64,000 bases of DNA, taken from Microbacterium fluvii. Lineage in GTDB: Bacteria > Actinomycetota > Actinomycetes > Actinomycetales > Microbacteriaceae. A program made the position numbers and the translations under genes. Location: positions 1 through 64,000 of the forward strand of contig NZ_JAOPFX010000004.1 of NCBI RefSeq assembly GCF_025515205.1, read 5' to 3'. Under the pieces are notes generated by a model. That model was not told the DNA's origin. It was given only the letters and a program-made list of their open reading frames with translations, and made no database searches. This document shows positions 8,378 through 18,912 of the stretch, one piece after another. Position 1 is the stretch's first letter. Every line of letters starts with the position of its first letter.

Positions 8378-8394
8378 ACGCGGATGCTGCGCGC

Positions 8395-8793
8395 TCAGCG
8401 CTTCGGCTTCAGGCCGAAGTACTCCAGCTCGGCGTCGTTGAGCATCCGCGAACGGATGATGAACCGGTTGCCGGTCGGACCCTCCACCGAGAACCCGGCT
8501 CCGCGCCCCGGCACGACATCGATCGTGATGTGGGTGTACTTCCAGTACTCGAACTGCGCCTCCGAGATGAACACCTCGATCGCATCGAGACCGCTCACCT
8601 CGAGCTCCCCGAGCTTGACGTCGCTCGGACCCGTGATGAACATGCCGACGGGGTAGCACATCGGGGCGCTGCCGTCGCAGCATCCGCCCGACTGATGGAA
8701 CATCAGCGGGCCGTGCGTGACGGTGAGCTGCCGCAGCAGGTCGGCCGCCGCGTCCGTCACGGCCACGCGCTGGTAGGTGCCGATGCTGACCAT
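8395..8793 (-). CDS. DUF779 protein, partner of aldehyde dehydrogenase
   Basis: 132 residues. The family hallmark HQSGGCCDGSAPMCYP (about 33-48) holds three cysteines that could bind a metal or form a disulfide; the rest is beta-rich (FEYWKYTHITIDVVPGRG). DUF779 genes are repeatedly found directly behind ExaC/AldB-type aldehyde dehydrogenases, as here; a supporting role in that reaction is inferred, not demonstrated. Separated from exaC by 170 bases containing a REP-like repeat, so the two may be transcribed together through it. Confidence 0.85.
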   Translation of the reverse strand: MVSIGTYQRVAVTDAAADLLRQLTVTHGPLMFHQSGGCCDGSAPMCYPVGMFITGPSDVKLGELEVSGLDAIEVFISEAQFEYWKYTHITIDVVPGRGAGFSVEGPTGNRFIIRSRMLNDAELEYFGLKPKR

Positions 8794-8811
8794 CGAGTTC
8801 TCCTTCCTGCA

Positions 8812-8955
8812 GTTTCGTCTCGTCGCTGCGCTCCTCGCTCAACGCCCGGGGGCTGGGTCCTCCCGGGCGTTGAGCGAGCGGGGGTGGGGGACCCGCCGGG
8901 CGTCGAGCGAGCGTCAGCACTCCCGGGCGTTGAGCGAGCGGAGCGAGACGAAACG
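8812..8955. repeat. REP-like palindromic repeat cluster (family A)
   Basis: A left arm GTTTCGTCTCGTCGCTGCG... continuing to CGCTCAACGCCCGGG (8812-8850) is the near-inverse of the right arm from CCCGGGCGTTGAGCGAGCG to GAGCGAGACGAAAC (8922-8954). Between them are two more partial units of CCGGGCGTTGAGCGAGCG at 8863-8880 and 8896-8913 (one base changed). Together it could fold into a long cruciform. It lies between exaC and its partner gene. A single unit of the same family occurs at 47429-47461. Confidence 0.85.
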
Positions 8956-8966
8956 CCTCGTGCCGG

Positions 8967-10514
<1,548 letters not shown>

Positions 10515-10576
10515 GCTGTCTCCTTCGACTGTCCATGAGTCGCAGCATCCGCGCTGCGTTTCGTCGAAGGTAGGCC

Positions 10577-10600
10577 GCGCAACGTTGCAACGCGTTGCGG
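10577..10600 (-). promoter_or_regulatory. Overlapping palindromes upstream of exaC, candidate operator
   Basis: GCAACGTTGC (10579-10588) and GCAACGCGTTGC (10587-10598) are both perfect palindromes sharing two bases, so the half-site GCAACG recurs three times. The site lies between the malQ stop and the exaC start, in the right place for a promoter-proximal operator. The GAF-domain protein encoded at 12847-14169 is the obvious candidate to bind it. Confidence 0.5.
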
Positions 10601-10611
10601 CTGCCGTGGCG

Positions 10612-12768
10612 TCAGCGGCGGAGGGCGCCGTCGACCGCGGCCGTCAGCGAGCGGAACCTCTCGTTCGCCGCGAGATCGTCCACGAGGATCGCCTCGCCGT
10701 CGGGGCCGGCGAGCGGCACCTGCCAGTTGGGGTACTCCTTGTCGGTGCCCGGCTGGTTCTGCACGCGGCGCTCGCCCACCGCATCGACCAGCGACACCCC
10801 GAGCAGCCACGACGGCGACGAGGCGAGGTGAACGTGCAGCGCCTCGACGATCTGCTGCTCGGTCGGACTCTCGCCCAGAAGGCCCCGCTCGCGGAGCATC
10901 CCGATCACGGCGTCGCGCTCGCGCTCGGCGTCGGCCCGCTCGTCGGCGGCGGGGCGGGTGAGCAGCCCCAGCTCCTCGCGAAGCGCGACGTGGTCGCCCG
11001 CCAGGTACCCCGCGGTGGGCGGCAGGTCGTGGGTGTTGACGGTGGCCAGCAGCGCCTGCCGGTAGTGCTCGGGCGGGGTGAGGCCGCCGCCCTCGAACCA
11101 CAGCACGGAGGTGCCGAGGATGCCGCGGGCCGACAGGTAGTCGCGCACCCACGGTTCGACGAGCCCCAGGTCCTCCCCGATCACGACGGCGCCGGCGCGG
11201 TGGGCCTCCAGGGCCAGCACCCCGATCATGGCGTCGTGGTCGTACCGGACGTAGGTGCCGGCGCCGGGGCCGAGCCCGGAGGGGATCCACCACAGCCGGA
11301 AGAACCCGATGATGTGGTCGATGCGCAGTGCCCCCGCGTGCCGCAGGAGCGTGCGGATCATGTCGCGCAGCGGTGCGTAGCCGGCGCGGGCGAGGGCGGC
11401 CGGCAGCCACGGGGGCTGATTCCAGTTCTGCCCCTGCTGGTTGTACATGTCGGGTGGGGCGCCCACCGTGATGCCCGGGGCGTACATGTCGCGCAGCGAC
11501 CAGGCGTCCGATCCCTCGGTGTGCACGCCCACGGCGAGGTCGTGCATGACGCCGATCGTCATGCCCGACTGCCGCGCGGCCGCCTGAGCGGCGCCCAGCT
11601 GCTGGTCGACGATCCACTGCAGCCAGAGGTGGAAGTAGACCACTCCTGCCAGGTCGTCGCGCAGCTGCGCCACCAGCGGCGAGCCGATGTCCCATGCTTC
11701 GCTCGGGCGCTCGGCGCCGGCGGGCAGCGTCTGCGCGTAGTGCTCCTCGATGGCGCACCACAGCGCGAAGTCGCGCAGCGGCCTGCCTTCGCCGGCGACG
11801 AACGCGTCGAGCTGGCTCTGCCTGCTCGCAGAGCGCGGGGCCGCATGCACGAGCTCGAGTCCCCTCCGCTTGGCGGCCCACGCCTCGTCGCGGTCGATGC
11901 GGTTCGCATCGGTGTTCTCGGCGGCGATGAGCCGGTGCGCCTCGGCGAGCTCCGCCCGCTGGCCGGGGGAGAGGTAGGCGACCTCGCGGATGTCCTCGGG
12001 GCGCACATAGAGAGAGGCGAGGAAGCGCCTGGTCGACGGCCGATAGGGCGAGGCCTCGATCGGCGAGGTGACCTCGGCGGCGTGCACGGGGTTGATCAGC
12101 AGAAAGTCGGCGCCGCGGTCGCCCGCGATCGCGGCGAGGTCGGCCAGGTCGGCGAAGTCGCCGATGCCCCACGATCCCCGAGAGCGCACCGAATACAGCT
12201 GCGCCATGAGCCCCCAGCCGCGGCCCCGGTTGCCGGGCCTGGTCGGCGGGGCGGCCAGCCGGTGCGGGGTCACCACGAGCGCGCCGGTGCCGATCGCGTC
12301 GTCGGATGCTGCGCCGTGCGCCCGCCGCCATCCCCGCACCGTGTGCCAGCCCAGCGGCAGATCCCCCGGCAGCGGCACCCGCACGCGCCACACGATCACG
12401 CCGTCGACGATCCGCGCCTCGGGCGTCTGCGCCGGGATCGTCAGCGGCCACCGGTCGCCGCTCTCGAGGTCGACCGCGAGGTTCACGTCGTGGCCGTCGA
12501 GCACGTGCACGAGCAGCTCGCCCTCGCCCTGCTTCACGACCAGCGAAGCCGGCACGAGATCACGCCAGAGGGCGAGCTCCGCCTCGTCGAGGCTGTCGCG
12601 CACCTGACGGTCGGTCTCGGCATCCACGCCCATCGCCGTGAGCACAGCCCGCAGCGTCGGGGCGGGCACATGCACCTGTTCGCCGAAGAACGACCAGTAC
12701 TCGGTCGCGACGCCGTGCCGGTCGGCGAGCGCCACGAGGTCTGCGGTGGGCTGTTCGAGCTCTGCCAT
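10612..12768 (-). CDS. malQ: 4-alpha-glucanotransferase (amylomaltase, GH77)
   Basis: 718 residues from the ATG at 12768, which has GAGGGG seven bases upstream; an ATG 15 bases earlier lacks such spacing. An N-terminal actinobacterial extension (about 1-165, beta-sandwich-like) precedes the GH77 barrel. Catalytic landmarks: the nucleophile in [16 protein letters not shown], the acid/base in [11 protein letters not shown], and [13 protein letters not shown]. Also [13 protein letters not shown], a typical GH77 loop. It transfers glucan chains between maltodextrins during glycogen or maltose breakdown. No sugar-transport neighbours are present. Confidence 0.94.
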   Translation of the reverse strand: MAELEQPTADLVALADRHGVATEYWSFFGEQVHVPAPTLRAVLTAMGVDAETDRQVRDSLDEAELALWRDLVPASLVVKQGEGELLVHVLDGHDVNLAVDLESGDRWPLTIPAQTPEARIVDGVIVWRVRVPLPGDLPLGWHTVRGWRRAHGAASDDAIGTGALVVTPHRLAAPPTRPGNRGRGWGLMAQLYSVRSRGSWGIGDFADLADLAAIAGDRGADFLLINPVHAAEVTSPIEASPYRPSTRRFLASLYVRPEDIREVAYLSPGQRAELAEAHRLIAAENTDANRIDRDEAWAAKRRGLELVHAAPRSASRQSQLDAFVAGEGRPLRDFALWCAIEEHYAQTLPAGAERPSEAWDIGSPLVAQLRDDLAGVVYFHLWLQWIVDQQLGAAQAAARQSGMTIGVMHDLAVGVHTEGSDAWSLRDMYAPGITVGAPPDMYNQQGQNWNQPPWLPAALARAGYAPLRDMIRTLLRHAGALRIDHIIGFFRLWWIPSGLGPGAGTYVRYDHDAMIGVLALEAHRAGAVVIGEDLGLVEPWVRDYLSARGILGTSVLWFEGGGLTPPEHYRQALLATVNTHDLPPTAGYLAGDHVALREELGLLTRPAADERADAERERDAVIGMLRERGLLGESPTEQQIVEALHVHLASSPSWLLGVSLVDAVGERRVQNQPGTDKEYPNWQVPLAGPDGEAILVDDLAANERFRSLTAAVDGALRR

Positions 12769-12846
12769 GGATGCACCCCTCATCGTCCACGGCCATTCTG
12801 CCGGGTCGGGCCGGGCAGCGGGGGGTCGCCGGGCCAGGGGTATTGC

Positions 12847-14169
12847 TCAGCCCTCGAGGCGCTCGATGCGGGCGACCAGGCCCGCGCGCTTGGGCGAGCG
12901 CGCCGGCAGCAGGCTCAGGCACAGCCGCAGCACGTCGAGATCGTGCTCGCCGTCGTCGGTGTCGGCATAGGCCAGCAGCACGTCGACGCTCGCCTCGCTC
13001 ATGAGCGCCTCGCGCAGCGCCGAGCGCACCGATTCGCGCAGTTGCTCGACACCCGGGGCGACCGAGTCGGGGAGCACCGGCCCTCGGTAGGCGGCCAGCG
13101 CCACGCGGTGCGCGCCGCGATCGAGCAGCGACACGAGGTGACCGGCATCCGTCTCGAGCGGGCCGGTCAGCCGATACGGGCGCGATGCCGGCACGAGCTG
13201 CGGCGCGACCCGCTCGAGCACCTTTCGCAGCCGCACGAGCTCGGGGCGCAGCGTGTCGGCGGTGTCGGGGTCGCCGTAGACGAGCTCGCCGAGGCGCTCC
13301 GCCGACAGCCCCTGCCGGTGGGTGGCGAGCATGAGCAGGATCTCGGCGTGCCGGGCGCTGAGCTCGCTCACGCTCTCGCCGCCGACGCCTGCCACCTCGA
13401 GCAGCGCCTTGTCGCGGCCGAGCACCCGCAGGGTCGCGCGGTCGGTGTCGGCCCGGCGCACGCCGCGGCCGGGGCGCGGGGGTGCGCTCGAGGCCCGATC
13501 GCGCAGTCGCGACACCAGCAGCTCGCCCTCGATCGCCCGCGCGGTGGCATCCACGAGCAGTTGCGCCTGGGGGGTCACCGCCTCGTCGCGTCCGGTGACG
13601 TCGATCATGCCGAGCAGGCGCCGGGTCTCCGGATCGTGCACGGGCGCCGCGGTGCACGACCACGGGGCCACGAACCGGTTGAAGTGCTCGGCGCCGCGGA
13701 TCTGCACCGAGCGGTCGAGGGCCAGTGCCGTCCCGGGGGCGGCGGTGCCCACGGCATCCTCCGCCCAGTTCGCACCCGCGACGAACCCCATGTCGCCGGT
13801 GAGGGTGCGCACGTGCCGGTCGCCCTCGACCCACAGCAGCCGCCCCGCGGCGTCTCCCACCGCGACGACGACACCCGACTCGTCGGCGGTGCCCGGCAGC
13901 AGCAGAGCGCGCACCATGTCCATGACCCCGGCCAGCGGATGCGTCTGCCGATAGGCCTCCAACTCGTCGGCGGCGAGGTCGAGGCGGGGGAGGTCCTCTG
14001 CCCCCACGAGACTCGCGAGCGAGCGACGCCACGAGTCCTGCACGAGCGGACGCACGTCGTCGACGCGGCGGTCGGCCCGGTTCCCGGTGACGAACTCCTC
14101 GTGCGCGCGCTCGATGAGCAGGCGCGAGGTGTGCGGCGACACTTCGCGTGGCATCCACGGCGATGTCAT
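12847..14169 (-). CDS. GAF-domain transcriptional regulator (AcoR-like N-terminal half)
   Basis: 440 residues. The N-terminal 75 residues (RPLVQDSWRRSLA) and the following GAF domain (about 80-215, with GDRHVRTLTGDMGFVAGANW and CTAAPVHDPETRRLLGMIDVTG) match sensors of the AcoR group. The AAA+ part of AcoR is missing; instead there is a C-terminal helical/winged region (about 250-440, ARHAEILLMLATHRQGLSAERLGELVYGD) that resembles an OmpR/SARP-type DNA-binding segment. This arrangement is common in actinobacteria beside exaC genes; control of exaC-DUF779 is inferred. It is divergent from the aminotransferase at 14358. Confidence 0.8.
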   Translation of the reverse strand: MTSPWMPREVSPHTSRLLIERAHEEFVTGNRADRRVDDVRPLVQDSWRRSLASLVGAEDLPRLDLAADELEAYRQTHPLAGVMDMVRALLLPGTADESGVVVAVGDAAGRLLWVEGDRHVRTLTGDMGFVAGANWAEDAVGTAAPGTALALDRSVQIRGAEHFNRFVAPWSCTAAPVHDPETRRLLGMIDVTGRDEAVTPQAQLLVDATARAIEGELLVSRLRDRASSAPPRPGRGVRRADTDRATLRVLGRDKALLEVAGVGGESVSELSARHAEILLMLATHRQGLSAERLGELVYGDPDTADTLRPELVRLRKVLERVAPQLVPASRPYRLTGPLETDAGHLVSLLDRGAHRVALAAYRGPVLPDSVAPGVEQLRESVRSALREALMSEASVDVLLAYADTDDGEHDLDVLRLCLSLLPARSPKRAGLVARIERLEG

Positions 14170-14357
14170 GCGGGTTTCCGTTCGGCGGCGGGGAACGTGC
14201 GACCAGTGTAGGCAGACGAGTGCCGCCGATCACAGGGCCGAGTTGGTATTCTGGCGGCGTCTTCGGACCGCTCCCGGCGCCAGGCCGACCGGGAAGCGCA
14301 CTTCTTTCCTGTATGAGTCGACGCCAGGCCGGTCGGACGGATCATGCGGGAGGAAGC

Positions 14358-15731
14358 ATGAGCATCACCCTGGACCGCGCTCGCATCGCCGAGCTCACCG
14401 AGCGCGAGGCGGCTCGCCTCAACGAGCGCACCACCGCGTCGCGCGACATGTACGAGCGCGCACGCGTGCACCTGTCGGGCGGCGTCGCGTCGTCGTACCA
14501 GCTGCGCGACCCCTGGCCGATCTACATCGCCCGCGGCGACGGACCGAAGGTGTGGGACGTCGACGGCAACGAGATGTGGGACTTCCACAACGGCTTCGGC
14601 TCGATGGTGCAGGGCCACGCGCACCCCGCGATCGGCGCGGCCCTCGCGGCCCGCTACCCGCAGGGCACGCACTTCGGCTGCCCCACCGAAGACGACGTCG
14701 TCGTCGCCGACGAGCTGGCCCGCCGGTTCGGCCTGCCCAAGTGGCGCTACACGAACTCGGGCTCGGAAGCGACGATGGACGCCATCCGCATCGCCCGCGC
14801 CTTCACCGGCCGCGACACGGTCATGAAGATCTTCGGCTCGTACCACGGCCACCACGACACCGTCATGGTCTCGATCGGCGTCGAATACGACAAGATCGGC
14901 GACCGCGAGAACCTCGCCTCGCTGCCGTACGGCGCCGGCATCCCCCAGTCGGTCGTCGACATGACCGTCGCGGTGCCCTTCAACGACGCCGGCGCCATGG
15001 AGCGGCGCATCGAGCGGCTCGAGGCGGAGGGCCGCAAGCCCGCCTGCGTCATCATGGAGGCCGCCATGATGAACCTCGGCGTCGTGCTGCCCGAGCCCGG
15101 CTACCTCGAGGCGGTGCGCGAGATCACCCGCCGCCACGGCATCGTGCTGATCTTCGACGAGGTCAAGACGGGCCTGGCGATCGCCCCCGGCGGCGCGACC
15201 GAGAAGTTCGGCGTGCAGCCCGACATGGTCACCCTCGCCAAGGTGCTCGGCGGAGGCCTGCCCTCGGGCGCCATCGGCGGCACCGAAGAGGTCATGTCGG
15301 TCGTCGAAGACCACTCGGTCTACCAGGTGGGCACCTACAACGGCAACCCGCTCACGATGGCCGCCGCCCGCGCGTCGCTCGAAGAGGTGCTCACCCCCGA
15401 GGCCTACGCGCACCTGGCGCACCTGAACGACCGCATCGTCGACGGCTGCCAGGCGATCGTCGACAAGTACGACCTGCCCGGCTACGCCGTGGGCATCGGC
15501 TCGAAGGGCTGCGTCACGTTCTCGACCGCAAAGGTCGTCGACTACGAGACGTTCAAAGAGAACCAGGATGCCGAGCTCGCCGACCTGGCGTGGCTGTTCA
15601 ACCTCAACCGCGGCATCTTCATGACGCCCGGCCGCGAAGAGGAGTGGACCCTGTCGGTCACCCACACCGACGAGGCCATCGACGCCTACATCGCCGTGTT
15701 CGAGGAGCTGGCCGCCGACCTCACGCGCTGA
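14358..15731 (+). CDS. Class III aminotransferase (aspartate aminotransferase family)
   Basis: 457 residues from the ATG at 14358, with GGGAGGA five bases upstream. PLP-binding landmarks: YTNSGSEATMDAIRIARAFTG (about 131-151), SYHGHHD, D267 in LIFDEVKTG and the PLP lysine K295 in VTLAKVLGGGLPSGAIGG. The nearest well-known relative by pattern is glutamate-1-semialdehyde aminomutase, but haem genes are absent nearby, so it is more likely a substrate-specific transaminase. Divergently transcribed from the GAF regulator, sharing a 190-base promoter region, which raises the possibility of common control. Confidence 0.88.
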   Translation: MSITLDRARIAELTEREAARLNERTTASRDMYERARVHLSGGVASSYQLRDPWPIYIARGDGPKVWDVDGNEMWDFHNGFGSMVQGHAHPAIGAALAARYPQGTHFGCPTEDDVVVADELARRFGLPKWRYTNSGSEATMDAIRIARAFTGRDTVMKIFGSYHGHHDTVMVSIGVEYDKIGDRENLASLPYGAGIPQSVVDMTVAVPFNDAGAMERRIERLEAEGRKPACVIMEAAMMNLGVVLPEPGYLEAVREITRRHGIVLIFDEVKTGLAIAPGGATEKFGVQPDMVTLAKVLGGGLPSGAIGGTEEVMSVVEDHSVYQVGTYNGNPLTMAAARASLEEVLTPEAYAHLAHLNDRIVDGCQAIVDKYDLPGYAVGIGSKGCVTFSTAKVVDYETFKENQDAELADLAWLFNLNRGIFMTPGREEEWTLSVTHTDEAIDAYIAVFEELAADLTR

Positions 15732-15746
15732 CAGCATCCGCCCGCC

Positions 15747-15811
15747 GAGACCCACCTCTCGCACCCAGACCCGCCGCCCGGCGCCGGGTTTCGGAGCCAG
15801 GGGTGGGTCTC
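15747..15811. terminator. Convergent terminator between aminotransferase and cca genes
   Basis: GAGACCCACC (15747-15756) and its exact inverse GGTGGGTCTC (15802-15811) close a long loop that itself contains a CCCGGCGCCGGG palindrome. It lies between two convergent genes, five bases before the cca stop. No U-tract. Confidence 0.5.
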
Positions 15812-15815
15812 AGCG

Positions 15816-17252
15816 TTACACCGCCGGGTTTCGCGCAGTCCACCAGGCGCGCAGGCGCTGCTCGGCGAGCTCGGGGCCGACCACACCCTCGTCGAGGCGC
15901 AGGTCGAGCAGGAACCGGTAGGCCTCGCCCACCTCGCGGCCAGGGCCGATGCCGAGGATCTGCTGGATCTGGTTGCCGTCGAGCTCCGGACGCATCGCGT
16001 CGAGCTGCTCCTGGGCCGCGAGCTCATCGATCCGTCGCTCGATGTCGTCGTAGGCGCCCGCGAGGCGCGCGGCCTTGCGCTTGTTGCGGGTCGTCACGTC
16101 GGCGCGCGTGAGGATGTGCAGGCGCTCGAGCTCGGCGCCGGCGTCGCGCACGTAGCGCCGCACGGCCGAGTCGGTCCACGCCCCCTCGGCGTAGCCGAAG
16201 AACCGCAGGTGCTGCTCGATGAGCTGGGTGACCGAATCGGTCGTCGCCGAATCGAACCGCAGCGCCTTCAGGCGCTTGCGCGCCAGGCGCGCACCCTTCA
16301 CGTCGTGGTGGTGGAACGTCACCGCGCCGCCCGGCTCGAGCCGCCTCGTCGCGGGCTTGCCGATGTCGTGCAGCAGCGCCGCGAGCCGAAGGGTCACATC
16401 GGGCTCGGCGCCCGGATGCCGCGCCTCGTCGAGCTCGATCGCCTGCCGCAGCACCGTGAGCGAGTGCTCGTAGACGTCCTTGTGGTGGTGATGCTCGTCG
16501 ACCTCGAGCCGCAGCGCGGGGATCTCGGGCACGATCAGCTCCATCAGCCCGGTGTCGACCAGCAGGCGGATGCCCCGCACCGGGTCGGGCGAGCCCAGCA
16601 GTCGCACGAGCTCGGCCTGCACCCGCTCGGGGGAGACGATCGCGAGCGTGTCGCGCAGCTGCGCCATCGCCGCCACCGTCAGGGGATCGACCTCGAAACC
16701 CAGCTGCGCCGCGAACCGGGCGGCGCGCAGCATCCGCAGCGGGTCGTCGCCGAAGCTCACGGCCGCATCGACGGGGGTGCGCAGCACGCCCGCCACGAGG
16801 TCTTCCACGCCGCCGGTGGGGTCGACCAGCTGCCGCGACGGCACGCGCAGCGCCATCGCGTTGACGGTGAAGTCGCGCCGCACGAGGTCGCCCTCGAGGG
16901 TGTCGCCGAACTCGACGGTGGGCTTGCGTGTCACGCCGTCGTAGCTGTCGGCGCGGTAGGTGGTGATCTCGACCTGCTCGCCGCGCACCCGCGCGCCGAT
17001 CGTGCCGAAGGCCCGCCCGATATCCCACTGGGTCGAGGAGACCGGCGTGACGATGCGCAGGATCTCGTCGGGCGACGCATCGGTCGTGAGGTCGAGGTCG
17101 TGGGTCACCCTCCCCAGCAGCGCGTCGCGCACGGGGCCCCCGACGACGGCGAGCTCGTGCCCCGCCGCGGCGAAGGCCTGCGCGAGGGTGTCGATCACGG
17201 GCGAGGCGGCGAGCGCCTCCAGGCGCGCCACACCGTCGGCCATGTTCAGCAT
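15816..17252 (-). CDS. cca: CCA tRNA nucleotidyltransferase
   Basis: 478 residues. Nucleotidyltransferase head with GGPVRDALLGRVTHDLDLTT (about 35-54; DLD holds the metal-binding aspartates), the neck motifs RRDFTVNAMA and DPLRMLRAARFAAQLGF, and a C-terminal HD domain with LRLAALLHDIGKPATR. Adds or repairs the CCA end of tRNAs without a template. The start is the ATG at 17252 (MLNMADG); another ATG nine bases later is equally possible. Monocistronic, convergent with the aminotransferase. Confidence 0.93.
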   Translation of the reverse strand: MLNMADGVARLEALAASPVIDTLAQAFAAAGHELAVVGGPVRDALLGRVTHDLDLTTDASPDEILRIVTPVSSTQWDIGRAFGTIGARVRGEQVEITTYRADSYDGVTRKPTVEFGDTLEGDLVRRDFTVNAMALRVPSRQLVDPTGGVEDLVAGVLRTPVDAAVSFGDDPLRMLRAARFAAQLGFEVDPLTVAAMAQLRDTLAIVSPERVQAELVRLLGSPDPVRGIRLLVDTGLMELIVPEIPALRLEVDEHHHHKDVYEHSLTVLRQAIELDEARHPGAEPDVTLRLAALLHDIGKPATRRLEPGGAVTFHHHDVKGARLARKRLKALRFDSATTDSVTQLIEQHLRFFGYAEGAWTDSAVRRYVRDAGAELERLHILTRADVTTRNKRKAARLAGAYDDIERRIDELAAQEQLDAMRPELDGNQIQQILGIGPGREVGEAYRFLLDLRLDEGVVGPELAEQRLRAWWTARNPAV

Positions 17253-17284
17253 GACATCGAGCCTATCCGGGCGGGCGCCACGCC

Positions 17285-18811
17285 TCAGAAGACGAGGAAG
17301 CCGGTGAACAGCAGCTCGCGCACCCGCGGCAGCAGATCGGCACGCAGCGCCGCGGCATCGACCTCGAGCAGCTGCGCGATCGCGTCGGTCAGCACCCCGA
17401 TCGGCAGGTCGCCGTCGCACGCGCCGACGAGGGCGGCAAGGCCGGGGTCGACCGACAGCGAGCGGGCGAAACCGCCGCCCTGCCGCAGCTCGATCACCGT
17501 CGGCGCCTCGTCGCCGGGCAGGTGGTGGCGCGCCTCGGTCACATCGGGTGCGACACGCACGGCGGATGCTGCCAGCCCCACATCATCGAGTGCGAGCAGA
17601 CGATCGTGCGCCGCGAGCGACGCCGCCAGGTGCGCTCCGAGCCCGCCCTGATCGCCGATCGCCTGCGGAAGCCGCTCGAAGCGGCGCAGCGTCGGCTCGC
17701 CGACCGCGCGCCGCAGCAGGATGTAGCCGAACCCGACCTCGGTCACCTCCCGCTCGGCGAAATCGTCGAGCCAGGCGTCGACCAGCAAACCGAAGCCGTC
17801 GGAGCCCGGCAGCGTGCCGCCGTCGCGGATCCACAGCTCTGCGTACGACAGCGGGTCGAGCGCCTCGCGCTCGACGATCCACGCGTCCAGCGGCACGGGC
17901 GAGGCCTCGACCCATCCCCGCACGCGCTCCAGGCCGTCGACGCCGGCCCTGGTCTCCCAGTTGCCCAGCAGCTGCGCGATCCCGCCGGGCTCGAGGTGCT
18001 CGCCGACGCCGCGCACGAACGCCGCGACGAGGTCGTCGCCGACCATGCCGCCGTCGCGGTACTCATAGCTGGGCACGCCCGCGGCCCGCGGGGTGATGAC
18101 GAACGGCGGGTTCGACACGACGCGGTCGAACCTCTCACCGGAGACCGGCTCGAACAGGCTGCCCGCACGCGTCTCGATCCCCTCGACGCCGTTCAGTGCC
18201 GCGTTCAGGCGCGTGAACCGCAGCGCGCGCTGCGAGATGTCGGTCGCCACGACGGTGTCGGCGTACCGCCGCGCCCGCAGCGCCTGGATGCCGCAGCCGG
18301 CGCCGAGATCCAGCGCGCGCTCCGCAGGCGTCGGCAGCTGCAGGGCGGCCAGCGTCAGCGATGCTCCGCCCACACCGAGCACATGGTCTTCTGGGAGCGG
18401 CGCCTGCAGTGCGGCCTCGTCGAGGTCGCTCGCGATCCACCACTGGCCGTCGCCGTGCGCGTCGGCGAACGCCTGCGGCCGCACGAGGGCCCGCGGCACG
18501 ACCGTGCCGGACGCCGCCTCGGCGAGCTCGAGCGCGACGAGCCCCGCGACGCCGAGAGCGGGCAGCGCCGCGGCGACCGGGGCCTCGGGCTGCGGCATCC
18601 CCAGCACGAACAGGCGCGCCAGCACCGCGAGTCGGTCGTCGCGCGACCCCAGCGACCGCACGGCCGGCGCGCGCAGTCCGCGGGCGATCGCGTCGTCGGC
18701 GACCGACCCCCACGCGTCGCGCACGTTCTGGGCGGTGAACCCCGCGTCGGTCAGGTCGGCGGCCAGCAGACCGCACAGCGAAGGATCGATCTCGACAGGC
18801 ACGTCACCCAT
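17285..18811 (-). CDS. Class I SAM-dependent methyltransferase (DUF7059 N-terminus)
   Basis: 508 residues. A non-catalytic helical N-terminal domain (about 1-140), then a Rossmann methyltransferase with ALDLGAGCGIQALRA (SAM-binding) and NPPFVI, the signature of enzymes that methylate exocyclic or glutamine nitrogens (RsmC/PrmC type), and a beta-rich C-terminal domain of about 150 residues. The three-part layout is characteristic of an actinobacterial family of unknown substrate. Divergent from the DUF6049 gene at 18913; its promoter shares the 100-base gap. Confidence 0.85.
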   Translation of the reverse strand: MGDVPVEIDPSLCGLLAADLTDAGFTAQNVRDAWGSVADDAIARGLRAPAVRSLGSRDDRLAVLARLFVLGMPQPEAPVAAALPALGVAGLVALELAEAASGTVVPRALVRPQAFADAHGDGQWWIASDLDEAALQAPLPEDHVLGVGGASLTLAALQLPTPAERALDLGAGCGIQALRARRYADTVVATDISQRALRFTRLNAALNGVEGIETRAGSLFEPVSGERFDRVVSNPPFVITPRAAGVPSYEYRDGGMVGDDLVAAFVRGVGEHLEPGGIAQLLGNWETRAGVDGLERVRGWVEASPVPLDAWIVEREALDPLSYAELWIRDGGTLPGSDGFGLLVDAWLDDFAEREVTEVGFGYILLRRAVGEPTLRRFERLPQAIGDQGGLGAHLAASLAAHDRLLALDDVGLAASAVRVAPDVTEARHHLPGDEAPTVIELRQGGGFARSLSVDPGLAALVGACDGDLPIGVLTDAIAQLLEVDAAALRADLLPRVRELLFTGFLVF

Positions 18812-18912
18812 TCAACCGCGCGCTCCTGTGACCGCGCTTCCAGGGTGCGCAGGGCCTCGGCCCGTAGAATCGGCCTGACGTGCGGTCATGAATCGCACAG
18901 GAGCGAAAACTC

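Noticed and set aside
6545..8920. Minus-strand 791-codon frame across phoA
   Set aside because: Antisense shadow of the phosphatase and DUF779 genes.
15747..15811. Long inverted repeat read as an insertion-sequence end
   Set aside because: No transposase or second copy; better explained as the convergent terminator.
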